64,000 nucleotides of DNA from Roseovarius sp. Its GTDB lineage: Bacteria > Pseudomonadota > Alphaproteobacteria > Rhodobacterales > Rhodobacteraceae. The notes under the pieces are model-generated. The model did no database searches. It was not told the origin of the DNA and saw only the letters and a program-made list of their open reading frames with translations. The stretch covers positions 591,481 through 655,480 of the forward strand of contig NZ_JALUXE010000027.1 in the NCBI RefSeq assembly GCF_027019125.1. Direction: 5' to 3'. Shown in pieces: positions 35,457 through 45,825 of this stretch. Position 1 is the stretch's first letter. Each line of letters begins with the position of its first letter. A program made the position numbers and the translations under genes.

Positions 35457-35798
35457 ATGGGTCGCCGCCACTGGCATGTGATCGAAGAAGAGGATGGTGC
35501 GCTCACGATGACGCGCAACATGCCTGTGCGTTTCGATCTGGCGGTGGAAACGATTCTGTCGGGTGTCACGGGGCGGCGGCGATTGGCGCATCTGGTGCGC
35601 CAAGACATGTGGCGCGCGCTGCAATCGCTTCGCGGTTTTGCCCCGGCGGTGCGCGTGCGTCGAGATGCGCGGTCGATGCATGTTCGGGCCGGGGGGGCGG
35701 TGCTGGGCCGGTTCGATCGAAGCGGGTATGAGGCGCTCATTGCTCAGGTGCTCGAGGACGAGACGAATCGCGCGCGCTGGATGGGCGGCGTGCGATGA
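35457..35798 (+). CDS. Conserved hypothetical protein in the pcc locus
   Basis: A 113-residue basic protein (many Arg, few Lys) with no signal peptide or membrane segment. The N-terminal half has HWHVIEEEDGALTMTRNMPVRFDLAVETILSG; the C-terminal half is a likely helical pair. A perfect GGAGGAG at 35446-35452 supports the ATG at 35457. It overlaps the DUF6497 gene by 4 nt. I do not recognise a family; the position suggests a link to propionyl-CoA metabolism. Confidence 0.75.
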   Translation: MGRRHWHVIEEEDGALTMTRNMPVRFDLAVETILSGVTGRRRLAHLVRQDMWRALQSLRGFAPAVRVRRDARSMHVRAGGAVLGRFDRSGYEALIAQVLEDETNRARWMGGVR

Positions 35799-36205
35799 GA
35801 CGGGTGGGGCGGGCTGTGGCGCTGAGCGTCGCGCTGGCTTTCGCCCAAGGGGCGGCAGCGCAGGAGGAGGCGCTGCCGCTGCCCTCGGGCCTGACCGCGC
35901 GGGTGCAAGAGGTGCTGACAGACCGGCCGGGTCTGGGGCTTACCTATCGCTTTCGGTTCGTGGCCGAGGGATTCGCGGGTGTCGGTGATACGGATGCGCA
36001 ACTCGAGACGGTGCTGGCCGATCTGGTCTGGCTATGCGAGAGCTACGCCCTGCCACGATTGGCGAACACTGGTCCGATACCCGCTCAGGTTGTTATTTCG
36101 CTGGCGGATCGGCCGTCAGAATTCGGGGTTTTCGACCCCGATGTCATTCAGGTCTTTGAGGCCTACAGGCCGCAGGAAGGCGCCTGCATCTGGGAGATGT
36201 TTTAA
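35795..36205 (+). CDS. DUF6497 family exported protein
   Basis: A 136-residue protein with a signal peptide (RRVGRAVALSVALAFAQGAAAQ, cleavage near residue 22) and a mature domain containing two cysteines (LVWLCESYAL, EGACIWEMF), likely a disulfide in the periplasm. The acidic C-terminus matches the DUF6497 family. It begins within the stop of the previous gene. Function is unknown. Confidence 0.8.
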   Translation: MRRVGRAVALSVALAFAQGAAAQEEALPLPSGLTARVQEVLTDRPGLGLTYRFRFVAEGFAGVGDTDAQLETVLADLVWLCESYALPRLANTGPIPAQVVISLADRPSEFGVFDPDVIQVFEAYRPQEGACIWEMF

Positions 36206-36428
36206 TGAGAACACAAAATCTTGCGCCACGAAATCAACGCCTTGGAGGCACTGAGGCTTTGGGGACACAGGCGCACGGGATTGGTGATGACCGATGTTCA
36301 AACCCCGAAAATTCCGATAAGCTGCGTCAAGGTTGCACCCAAGCGACCTTTACCTCGCCCTTGAGACGGGCAGGGACATGGTGTCCTTGCGCGTCTCTTC
36401 ATGAAGTTACGAGAGACAGGAGATATAC

Positions 36429-36566
36429 ATGTCGAAAAGCGTCAAGAGCATTCTCGCAATCGGTTTCATCGCCGTCGTCGCAGCATGCGCACAGCCTGCA
36501 GAAGAAGAGTTCGTTGTGGTCGAGCCGATCACGACCGAGCCCGTTCAGACCGGCAAGTACAAGTAA
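36429..36566 (+). CDS. 45-residue small lipoprotein
   Basis: A short ORF with an ideal AGGAGATATAC ribosome site. MSKSVKSILAIGFIAVVAACAQ gives a type II signal peptide with lipobox VAAC (Cys20). The 25-residue mature part is acidic and Val/Thr/Pro-rich (EEEFVVVEPITTEPVQTGKYK). A GC hairpin (36584-36609) follows. Small lipoproteins of this type are common in Rhodobacteraceae, but I know no function. Confidence 0.8.
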   Translation: MSKSVKSILAIGFIAVVAACAQPAEEEFVVVEPITTEPVQTGKYK

Positions 36567-36659
36567 GCCCATTGGGCTAGGCGCGGGACGGACCCTCGGG
36601 GCCGTCCCGTCCACAAAATCGATCACCGCGCAGCGCCCCTGTATCCTGGGGGGTGCAAC

Positions 36660-37004
36660 ATGTTGAAACATCGCGGTTTTCCCGGGCGTTTACCGGGTAC
36701 GGATTTCCAATTCACAATCAGACGCGCGAATCCGAAGGGGGCCACCCCCTTGATTGCGCGCGAACGCTACCGAGATCGTAAGCCCGCCGACAAGCGGGCC
36801 GACGCCGCCTTTGTGCGCGCGATCTGGGAGTGTTTCGGCGAAGAGCCGTTCGAGCGCGGCAATCTCGATGCCGGTCGTCTCAGCTGGCTATTGGGACGCG
36901 AAGTCAAGGCTGTCGACACGCCTTTTGATGCCACAAGTTACGAGGCGCTTTTGGTGCTGGACCTTGAGGTCGCGCGCGAGTCATTTCCCGAGGTATTTTC
37001 GTGA
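36660..37004 (+). CDS. Hypothetical protein in the pcc locus
   Basis: A 114-residue cytoplasmic protein; the C-terminal two thirds (RADAAFVRAIWECFGEEPFERGNLDAGRLSWLLGREVKAVD) looks like a folded helical domain. GGGGGG precedes the ATG. Codons ~26-31 contain a perfect AAGGGGG-CCA-CCCCCTT hairpin (36735-36751), immediately before an in-frame TTG. So the true start may be that TTG, making the hairpin a terminator or leader. The last codons (FPEVFS) are encoded by the CCCGAGGTATTT repeat. Function unknown. Confidence 0.6.
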   Translation: MLKHRGFPGRLPGTDFQFTIRRANPKGATPLIARERYRDRKPADKRADAAFVRAIWECFGEEPFERGNLDAGRLSWLLGREVKAVDTPFDATSYEALLVLDLEVARESFPEVFS

Positions 37005-37416
37005 GCCCTGCGCGTCCGCATCATCTCGGATTTCGCTTGCCTCACCGCAAGATGCGCGGCGTTCTGCCTATGGGAAACGAAAATAGGCAAGGCTCTGCTC
37101 ATGCGGGTATTTGGCCGAAACTGCGCTTGGTTCGCCGCGCGGTTGCAGGCACAGTGGGGCAAGTGGCGGGAGTCCTTTCCCCAGAGGCTTTGACATTGCG
37201 TCGGTCCCGCCGCCCTTCCCCTTGGGGGCGATCCTGTGCGGGCGTGCATGGATCGCCCTCTTTTTCCGTTGAGAATTCGATATTTGCGCCTCGATGCAGG
37301 AATGCGCGGGGGGTCGCCGATGGTGTGGCGCAGCAATGCAATCGCTTTGACGCGGGCGTCCAAGTGACGTTCTATGGCTTGGATTTTTCATGCGATCTGA
37401 CAAGAGGACGTTCCAC
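37005..37416. other. Intergenic region with a strong hairpin, possible sRNA
   Basis: About 410 nt with no convincing protein gene on either strand. It contains an inverted repeat GCCTAT / ATAGGC near 37066-37087 and a terminator-like hairpin at 37226-37265. The terminator has no obvious upstream gene after 37004, so a short RNA ending near 37265 is possible. Confidence 0.5.
37226..37265 (+). terminator. Rho-independent terminator-like hairpin
   Basis: A perfect 9-bp stem GGGCGATCC / GGATCGCCC with a 15-nt loop, followed by TCTTTTT. It stands 220 nt after the end of the 114-residue gene and 150 nt before the next. Confidence 0.75.
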
Positions 37417-37647
37417 ATGCAAAGACTTCGAACACTTCCGCTCCAGCGTGGCCTTGCTCCGGCGCTTGGTGTCTTGGCGCTTGGCGCTCTGGTCGCCTGC
37501 GGTGACACCGTTCCAGAGCAGGCGCTCATTGGCGGCGGTGCCGGTGCGCTTACGACAGCAGTGGTCGGCGGTAGCGTCGTCACCGGCGCTGCGGTCGGGG
37601 CTGCGGGAAACGTGGTCTATTGCCAAGCCTATCCGAACCGCTGCTGA
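37417..37647 (+). CDS. Small glycine-rich lipoprotein
   Basis: A 76-residue lipoprotein. The signal peptide (LGVLALGALVACG) has lipobox LVAC. The mature part is almost all Gly, Ala, Val and Thr (ALIGGGAGALTTAVVGGSVVTGAAVGAAGNVVYC), like the glycine-zipper segments of small outer-membrane lipoproteins, and ends with two cysteines (YCQAYPNRC). The start ATG at 37417 follows AGAGGA. It lies just before pccA and ends at a terminator. Confidence 0.8.
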   Translation: MQRLRTLPLQRGLAPALGVLALGALVACGDTVPEQALIGGGAGALTTAVVGGSVVTGAAVGAAGNVVYCQAYPNRC

Positions 37648-37706
37648 CAACCTGAGCCAAGGTCGTTCACGCGGCCCTCTGCCTGTCGGTCAGGATTCGA
37701 TCATTC

Positions 37707-37741
37707 AAGCCACCGGTGCACGTCGCGCCGGTGGCTTTCTT
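37707..37741 (+). terminator. Terminator before pccA
   Basis: A 10-bp perfect stem AAGCCACCGG / CCGGTGGCTT with an 11-nt loop and TTCTTGTTG tail, 60 nt after the lipoprotein stop. It implies that pccA has its own promoter in the next 70 nt or is read through. Confidence 0.8.
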
Positions 37742-37807
37742 GTTGTGCCAGAAGAAAACCGGCGCGCCGCCTGAGGGCCGCGCCGACAAGAGAGGAAGGG
37801 ACGGAAT

Positions 37808-39808
37808 ATGTTCAAGAAGATATTGATTGCCAATCGCGGTGAGATTGCCTGTCGCGTGATCAAGACTGCGCGCAAGATGGGGATTGCAACGGTGGCGGTC
37901 TATTCGGATGCGGATCGCAACGCGCTGCATGTGCAGATGGCGGACGAGGCGGTGCATATCGGACCGGCCGCCGCGTCCGAAAGCTATATCGTCATCGACA
38001 AGGTGATGGCCGCGATCAAGGCCACCGGGGCCGAGGCGGTGCATCCGGGCTATGGGTTCCTGAGCGAGAACCCCAAGTTCGCCCAGGCACTTGAGGCCGC
38101 AGGCGTGGCCTTTGTTGGCCCGCCGGTAGGTGCCATCGAGGCGATGGGTGACAAGATCACCTCCAAGAAGATCGCGCAAGAGGCCGGGGTCAGCACCGTT
38201 CCCGGCTATATGGGCCTGATCGCCGACGCCGAAGAGGCGGTGACGATTTCGAACCAGATCGGTTATCCGGTGATGATCAAGGCCTCGGCAGGTGGCGGTG
38301 GCAAGGGGATGCGGATCGCGTGGAATGACGAGGAGACGCGCGAGGGCTTTCAGTCTTCCAAGAACGAGGCTGCGTCGAGTTTCGGCGATGATCGGATCTT
38401 CATCGAGAAATTCGTCACGCAACCCCGCCATATCGAGATTCAGGTGCTTTGCGACAGCCACGGCAACGGCATCTATCTGGGTGAGCGGGAATGCAGCATC
38501 CAGCGCCGCAATCAAAAGGTGATCGAGGAGGCCCCGAGCCCGTTTCTGGACGAGGCGACGCGCCGCGCGATGGGCGAGCAGGCCGTCGCGCTGGCGCAGG
38601 CGGTGGGGTACACGAGCGCGGGCACCGTGGAGTTCATCGTCGACGGCGACAAGAATTTCTATTTCCTCGAAATGAACACGCGCCTTCAGGTCGAGCATCC
38701 GGTGACCGAGCTGATCACCGGCGTGGACCTTGTGGAGCAGATGATCCGCGTCGCCAATGGCGAGGCGCTGAACCTCACGCAGGCCGATGTCAAGCTCAAG
38801 GGCTGGGCTATCGAGAGCCGTCTTTATGCCGAGGATCCCTATCGCGGCTTCCTGCCGTCGATTGGCCGTCTGACCCGTTATCGCCCGCCAGAGGAATTGG
38901 CCATCGAAGGGGCTGTTGTGCGCAATGACACCGGCGTCTACGAGGGTGGCGAGATCAGCATGTATTATGACCCGATGATCGCCAAGCTCTGCACCTGGGG
39001 TCATACCCGCGCCGAGGCGATCGAAGGTATGCGCGTGGCGCTCGACAGTTTCGAGGTTGAGGGCATCGGGCACAATCTGCCGTTCCTGAGTGCTGTGATG
39101 GACCATCCCCGCTTCGTCAGCGGCAATATCACCACCGCCTTCATCGCCGAGGAGTATCCCGAGGGGTTCACGGGCGTCACCTTGCCCGAAGAGGCGCTTC
39201 GCGCGATTGCGGCAAGCACGGCGGCGATGCACCGGGTGGCCGAAATTCGGCGCACACGGGTATCTGGCCGGATGGACAATCACGAGCGCCACGTCGGCGA
39301 GGATTGGGTGGTGAGCCTGCAAGGCAAGCGGTTTGCCGTTGTGGTGGCCGCTGACCGCGAGGGAGCGACGGTGCGCTTCGAGGATGGCGACACGCTGCGT
39401 GTTGCCAGCGACTGGACACCGGGCGATCAGCTGGCGCGTCTTGACGTGAATGGTGAACCGCTGGTCCTCAAGGTGGGCAAGATCAGCGGTGGGTTCCGTA
39501 TTCGCACGCGCGGGGCCGATCTCAAGGTGCATGTGCGCACGCCCCGTCAGGCTGAATTGGCGGCGTTAATGCCTGAGAAACTGCCGCCTGATACATCGAA
39601 GCTGCTGCTCTGCCCGATGCCGGGCTTGATCGTGAAGGTCAATGTCGCGCCGGGCGACGAAGTACAGGAGGGGCAGGCGCTCTGCACGGTGGAGGCAATG
39701 AAGATGGAGAACATCCTGCGTGCCGAGCGCAAGGGCGTGGTGGCCAAGGTCAATGCCGGGCCGGGCGACAGCCTTGCCGTGGACGATGTGATCATGGAGT
39801 TCGAGTGA
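37808..39808 (+). CDS. pccA: Propionyl-CoA carboxylase, alpha (biotin carboxylase/BCCP) subunit
   Basis: A 666-residue biotin-dependent subunit. The biotin carboxylase part begins KKILIANRGEIACRVI, with the ATP-grasp glycine loop KASAGGGGKGMR near 158-169 and EMNTRLQVEHPVTE. A BT domain and linker follow, and the C-terminal BCCP carries the biotinyl lysine in EAMKMEN (near residue 633). It pairs with pccB. Substrate is called propionyl-CoA because methylmalonyl-CoA mutase follows. Confidence 0.96.
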   Translation: MFKKILIANRGEIACRVIKTARKMGIATVAVYSDADRNALHVQMADEAVHIGPAAASESYIVIDKVMAAIKATGAEAVHPGYGFLSENPKFAQALEAAGVAFVGPPVGAIEAMGDKITSKKIAQEAGVSTVPGYMGLIADAEEAVTISNQIGYPVMIKASAGGGGKGMRIAWNDEETREGFQSSKNEAASSFGDDRIFIEKFVTQPRHIEIQVLCDSHGNGIYLGERECSIQRRNQKVIEEAPSPFLDEATRRAMGEQAVALAQAVGYTSAGTVEFIVDGDKNFYFLEMNTRLQVEHPVTELITGVDLVEQMIRVANGEALNLTQADVKLKGWAIESRLYAEDPYRGFLPSIGRLTRYRPPEELAIEGAVVRNDTGVYEGGEISMYYDPMIAKLCTWGHTRAEAIEGMRVALDSFEVEGIGHNLPFLSAVMDHPRFVSGNITTAFIAEEYPEGFTGVTLPEEALRAIAASTAAMHRVAEIRRTRVSGRMDNHERHVGEDWVVSLQGKRFAVVVAADREGATVRFEDGDTLRVASDWTPGDQLARLDVNGEPLVLKVGKISGGFRIRTRGADLKVHVRTPRQAELAALMPEKLPPDTSKLLLCPMPGLIVKVNVAPGDEVQEGQALCTVEAMKMENILRAERKGVVAKVNAGPGDSLAVDDVIMEFE

Positions 39809-39812
39809 CCGG

Positions 39813-40331
39813 ATGACCTGCGCCCCGCGCCATATGCCTATGTTGGTTCCGTTCCTCGCGGTGATCGCTCTTGTGTCCGCCTGCGCGCGCGATGCGGAGG
39901 CGGCACAGCGGGCGCGGCTAGGGGCGTGGTTCGCACTCGGCGAAACGGTGGAATTTGCGGCGACGATGCACTGTGCCGTGGGTCTCTATCGGGTGGCTGA
40001 CGGGCGGATCAGGGCGGCGATGCCGGTGGCAGGGTCCGCGCCCGAAATGGCGCGGATCGTGGCGGCGCGCGGTCGGGCGGCTTGGATCGCTGCGGGGCTG
40101 ACACCCGATACGGCCATGATGGCGATGGCCAATCTCGACCGTCCCACCGGCATGGCCATGCGCCGCGCGGGGCTCGAGGCGCGCGCCTGCATGGAGGCCA
40201 CAAGCGAGAGCGCGTTTCATCATCTGTTGGGGCAATCTGGCGCGGTTCTGGCCTGGGAGGCGGAGACAGGCGCGCTCATGCTGATGGACCCTCAAGCCGG
40301 TCTCTTGATCGTGGCGATGGGGGACAGGTGA
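39813..40331 (+). CDS. Hypothetical lipoprotein after pccA
   Basis: A 172-residue protein with an N-terminal lipoprotein signal (PMLVPFLAVIALVSACA; lipobox VSAC, Cys near 24). The mature part is Ala/Met/Arg-rich and helical, without a recognised domain. The start may be the first ATG (39813) or the one at 39834. It begins 4 nt after pccA and so is probably in its operon. Function unknown. Confidence 0.75.
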   Translation: MTCAPRHMPMLVPFLAVIALVSACARDAEAAQRARLGAWFALGETVEFAATMHCAVGLYRVADGRIRAAMPVAGSAPEMARIVAARGRAAWIAAGLTPDTAMMAMANLDRPTGMAMRRAGLEARACMEATSESAFHHLLGQSGAVLAWEAETGALMLMDPQAGLLIVAMGDR

Positions 40332-40344
40332 TGGCGCGCCGGGA

Positions 40345-40791
40345 TCAGCTACCGCGGGGGCGCTCGCGCAGTTCCTGCTGGCGCATCGGCAGCTTGTCGA
40401 TGGTGCGGATGATTTCGCGCACATGCCAGGGCGCGGGTTTGCGCAGGTATATCACCCCGTCCTTGCCAATCAGCACGAGGCCAAACCCGCGCGGCCGCAG
40501 CGTTTTGCGCAGCTCGGAGCGGGCGTCGGGATCGGTGTCGGTGATCACCACCACATCGAGCGCCGTCAACACATCGAGGCGCTCGGTGATATACCCCATC
40601 TGTTCGATGTATCGCGGATCGGCGGGGGTATCGGCAAAGATCACCAGCGGGCGTTTGAGCCAGAGAAAATCATTCAAATTGACCGTATCGGCCGAGAGGA
40701 TCGCGGTAGATGCGGGGCCTGTATCGCTGTCCTGTGCGGTTGCGGATGAGGCGATAAATACAGCCAAAACAAGGGATAAGAGTGTTTTCAT
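40345..40791 (-). CDS. DUF4174 domain exported protein
   Basis: A 148-residue protein with a signal peptide (KTLLSLVLAVFIASSATAQ) and a DUF4174 domain that looks like a thioredoxin-fold without the CxxC: LNDFLWLKRPLVIFADTPADPRY, then VVVITDTDPDARSELR, then FGLVLIGKDGVIYLRKPAPWHVREI. It is transcribed against the pcc genes. GGAGACCCT precedes the ATG at 40789-40791. Role unknown. Confidence 0.85.
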   Translation of the reverse strand: MKTLLSLVLAVFIASSATAQDSDTGPASTAILSADTVNLNDFLWLKRPLVIFADTPADPRYIEQMGYITERLDVLTALDVVVITDTDPDARSELRKTLRPRGFGLVLIGKDGVIYLRKPAPWHVREIIRTIDKLPMRQQELRERPRGS

Positions 40792-40960
40792 AGGGTCTCC
40801 TGCTGGTCCAGATATAGGCCTGTTGGGGGCGATTGCGAAGGGTGAATGGCAAGCGCACGGAAATTTTCCTGAGTTAAGCGCATGGTCAGGAATGACAGGC
40901 AGGATCGGGGCCAAGCGTGTGTGGTCGCAGGGTGCGGCCCATCGAAAGGTCAGACCCGTC

Positions 40961-41867
40961 ATGGACATCATCCTGCATCTTGGCGCGCATCGCACCGCCT
41001 CGACATCGTTTCAGCACTACATGCGCGCAAATGCGGGCGATCTGGCGGCGCAGGGGCTGGGATACTGGGGCCCCGAGGTGACACGCGACGGGGTGCTGAG
41101 CGGGGTCATCCCGGCATCGGGCCTCGCATCCCCCGCGCAACAGCTGGATCGCGCGCGTCGTCGTATCGCGCTCCGGCTTGAGGAGGCGCGGAAACAGGGG
41201 ATGACGCGGGTTCTTGTCAGCGATGAGAACATGATCGGGGCGACCCGGCGCAATCTGCGGCGCGCGCGGCTCTATCCCGGCGTCGGCGCGCGGATGTCTC
41301 GGTTTGCGCATGCCTTCGACGGGCGCATCAGCCGCGTGGTCCTGTCGATCCGGGGGCAGGATAGCTGGTGGGCGTCGTCGCTGGCCTATGGCGTGGCGCG
41401 GGGGCATGGCGTTCCGGGCGGGGATGAGCTCGATCGGCTGGTGACGGTCAACCGGCATTGGCGCGAGGTGATCGGTGATCTGGCCTGTGCGCTGCCCGGT
41501 GTCGATCTTGTGGTCCTGCCGCATGAGGTGCATGCCGGACGTCCCGAGGCGCGGCTGCGCGCGATGACGGGGCTGACCGAGGTGCCGCGTAAGGCTGCGC
41601 GCCTCTGGCTGAACCGATGCCCCGATCTGGCGACCTTGCGCCGTGCCGTGACGGCGCGCGGGGGCGACACGACGGAATTGCCCGAAGGCGAAGGGCGGTG
41701 GCAACCCTTTGACTGGGCGCAGCGATTGGCCCTGCAAGAGGCCTATGCCGACGATCTGTTCTGGCTCTCTGCCGGGGCAGATGGGTTGGCGAGACTATCA
41801 GAGGAAACCGGACCGGATGAGGCAGGGAGACATCTGCCCGCTGGTCAGACTGAAAGAGGACATCGGA

Positions 41868-41896
<29 letters not shown>
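40961..41896 (+). CDS. Sulfotransferase-like P-loop protein
   Basis: A 311-residue protein. The N-terminus [19 protein letters not shown] has the form of the PAPS-binding 5'-phosphosulfate loop of sulfotransferases, and the segment [23 protein letters not shown] resembles the 3'-phosphate region. The C-terminus is Arg-rich. The ATG at 40961 has only AAAGGT upstream. Its last 29 nt overlap the start of the mutase gene. The acceptor is unknown, and the sulfotransferase call is by fold resemblance. Confidence 0.7.
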
Positions 41897-43997
<2,101 letters not shown>

Positions 43998-44080
43998 CTG
44001 CCCGGCGCTGCGCCAGACAGTTTTAGGATCGATGGCCCCGTGCAGAGATGCGCGGGGTCAATCTTTGAAAGAGACCCGAG

Positions 44081-44117
44081 GAAAAAGTTTCGCCCGGACG
44101 CGAGTGCGACCGGGCGA
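44081..44117 (-). terminator. Terminator of the 55-residue gene
   Basis: On the minus strand, an 8-bp stem TCGCCCGG / CCGGGCGA with a 12-nt loop is followed by AACTTTTTC. It lies about 30 nt after the stop of the small gene at 44146 and supports that gene being real. Confidence 0.75.
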
Positions 44118-44145
44118 CAACACTTTGCAAGCTCTGGAGGGGCGC

Positions 44146-44313
44146 TTAGCCCAAGACCGAGAGAAGTGCGGAAATGATCCAGTACCACATCGCGACACCG
44201 AGACCAATCATAGGCGCAAGCCACCATCCACTGGGGAGATGGAGGGGGGTACTGGTGTCTTGCCCAAACTGATGCGTATGGTTCACGGTCATATGCGGTG
44301 CCAACTGTTTCAT
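44146..44313 (-). CDS. 55-residue single-span membrane protein
   Basis: A small protein: a His/Thr-rich N-terminal 28 residues (KQLAPHMTVNHTHQF), then PSGWWLAPMIGLGVAMWYWIISALLSVLG, a Trp-rich transmembrane helix ending at the C-terminus. The ATG at 44311-44313 has GGAGATACGG upstream, and a terminator follows. An in-frame start at 44445 lacks such a site. No function is known; the topology is that of a tail-anchored protein. Confidence 0.7.
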   Translation of the reverse strand: MKQLAPHMTVNHTHQFGQDTSTPLHLPSGWWLAPMIGLGVAMWYWIISALLSVLG

Positions 44314-44445
44314 TTCCGTATCTCCGGGCAGCCTTGGAAGTACAATCACATTCCCATGATCGGGCTGTAATAGAAAGCGCGCGAAGGTATCTGTGACCGG
44401 GCGAAAGAGAGGTTCGCTATCCAAAGATAAAGGCGCTCGTGGCAT

Positions 44446-44874
44446 TCAGTCATCGCCAAAGAAGTCATCCTCTGCGTCCTCGCCGCTGCCCAACTCGTTC
44501 ATCATCATCGAAAGCGCGCCGCCAGCCAGATCGAGACTGACGAGCTTGGGGGTCTTGGCCGGTTTGGGGGGCGGCGCGGGTTCCGGTTCTGGGATTGGCT
44601 CCGGTTCCGGGACAGGAGGGGGCAGAGGGTCGGGTTCGGCTTTGACGGGTGGGGCGGGTTTGCGCGGGGCGTCGAGCGCCTCTTGCAAGAGGCGCAGTCG
44701 CAGTCGCAAGGCAAGCGCGCGCTGCACCGGATCCTCGGTCTGGGCATAAACGCTGTTGGCCAGCGGCAGGCTCTCGGAGGCCGGTAGCGTCAGCAGGCGC
44801 CCGAGCACGCGGCTAAAGCTGCGGGGCAGGGTGAGCGGCTTGCGCAGGGCAGGGCGGGGGGCAGTCTCTGACAT
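44446..44874 (-). CDS. Proline-rich hypothetical protein divergent from flgB
   Basis: A 142-residue protein with a basic, helical N-terminal half (ALRKPLTLPRSFSRVLGRLL), then a PEPEPIPEPEPAPPPKP linker (residues ~93-115) and an acidic C-terminal tail (SGEDAEDDFFGDD). There is no signal peptide. AAGGAA precedes the ATG at 44872-44874. It diverges from the flagellar genes across a 133-nt region that carries a sigma-54 promoter. Function unknown; a flagellar or regulatory link is suggested by position only. Confidence 0.7.
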   Translation of the reverse strand: MSETAPRPALRKPLTLPRSFSRVLGRLLTLPASESLPLANSVYAQTEDPVQRALALRLRLRLLQEALDAPRKPAPPVKAEPDPLPPPVPEPEPIPEPEPAPPPKPAKTPKLVSLDLAGGALSMMMNELGSGEDAEDDFFGDD

Positions 44875-44899
44875 CGGCTTTCCTTGGTCTTGGGCTGGT

Positions 44900-44915
44900 T
44901 GGCACCGGAATTGCA
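44900..44915 (+). promoter_or_regulatory. Sigma-54 (RpoN) promoter of flgBCDEF
   Basis: TGGCAC-CGGAA-TTGCA matches the -24/-12 consensus exactly, with GG and GC separated by 10 nt. Transcription would start near 44927, giving an ~80-nt leader before flgB at 45008. In Rhodobacter sphaeroides the flagellar genes of the fla1 set depend on an RpoN paralogue, which supports the reading. Confidence 0.8.
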
Positions 44916-45007
44916 GGGATGCGGGCAGGGTTGGTGCATCCACGATGTCATCGGCTCTGCAAGGACCGGACCAACTGCGCTGAATACCCCCGAAAGGAAC
45001 CTGCGCC

Positions 45008-45394
45008 ATGACAGATGCATTTCGCGATCACCTGAGCCTCTTTGCTTCGGCGCTTACCTTGCGCGAGCAACGTGGCGAGATGCTGGCGTCGAACATCGCG
45101 AACGCGGCGACGCCGGGCTTCAAGGCTCGCGACATGGATTTCGAAACGGTGCTCAACGCCCAGACCGGTGGTGGTGCCCTCGCCACCAGTAACGGGAGAC
45201 ATTTCGCAACCAGTGGTCCAAATGGCGGGCACGCGGGATACCGCGTGCCGGTCAACCCCTCGCTCGATGGCAATACGGTCGAACTGGCCGTGGAGCAGAT
45301 GGAATTCGCGGAAAACAGCCTGCGCTACCAGACCAGCCTTACGTTGCTCAACCGGCGGATTTCCGGATTGAGCACCGCGATCAAGGGAGAATAA
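45008..45394 (+). CDS. flgB: Flagellar basal-body rod protein FlgB
   Basis: A 128-residue proximal rod protein. The N-terminal [26 protein letters not shown] contains the rod/hook family motif ASNIANAxTPGFKA, and the C-terminal [34 protein letters not shown] is the matching coiled segment. AAAGGAAC precedes the ATG. First gene of the five-gene flagellar run. Confidence 0.93.
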   Translation: MTDAFRDHLSLFASALTLREQRGEMLASNIANAATPGFKARDMDFETVLNAQTGGGALATSNGRHFATSGPNGGHAGYRVPVNPSLDGNTVELAVEQMEFAENSLRYQTSLTLLNRRISGLSTAIKGE

Positions 45395-45397
45395 ACC

Positions 45398-45814
45398 ATG
45401 ATGATCAAGAACATATTTGACGTCGCCAGTTCTGCCATGTCGGCGCAGATGGTGCGTTTGAACACGATCTCTTCCAACATGGCCAACGCGCAGGCGGTGA
45501 GCACGACCAAGGAAGGGGCCTACCGTCCGCTGCGCCCGGTTTTCGAGACGATTTACGCCGATCAAACGGGCCAGTCCGGCCTGTCGACCTCGCATGTCAC
45601 GGATGTTGTGCAACTCGACAGGGAACCCGTGCGCGCCTACCGGCCTGATCACCCGATGGCGGATGAAGAGGGCTTTGTCTACGAATCCGTGGTCAACCCG
45701 GATGAAGAAATGGTCGAGATGGTCGAGGCCAGCCGCCAGTATCAGAATGTTTTGGAAACCGTCTCGACCCTGCGCACGCTGATGGCGCGCACGGTCATGA
45801 TGGGTCAGGGTTAA
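45398..45814 (+). CDS. flgC: Flagellar basal-body rod protein FlgC
   Basis: A 138-residue rod protein. The N-terminal DVASSAMSAQMVRLNTISSNMANAQAVST and C-terminal PDEEMVEMVEASRQYQNVLETVSTLRTLMARTV are the conserved helical ends that pack in the rod. It starts 3 nt after flgB. In many fla clusters fliE follows; here flgD does. Confidence 0.93.
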   Translation: MMIKNIFDVASSAMSAQMVRLNTISSNMANAQAVSTTKEGAYRPLRPVFETIYADQTGQSGLSTSHVTDVVQLDREPVRAYRPDHPMADEEGFVYESVVNPDEEMVEMVEASRQYQNVLETVSTLRTLMARTVMMGQG

Positions 45815-45825
45815 GGAGCGCCGTC

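Noticed and set aside
37001..37774. 257-codon plus-strand frame through the pccA upstream region
   Set aside because: It overlaps the lipoprotein gene in another frame and runs through two terminators; composition is random-like.
37667..39532. 621-codon minus-strand frame opposite pccA
   Set aside because: Antisense to pccA and crossing its terminator; no plausible product.
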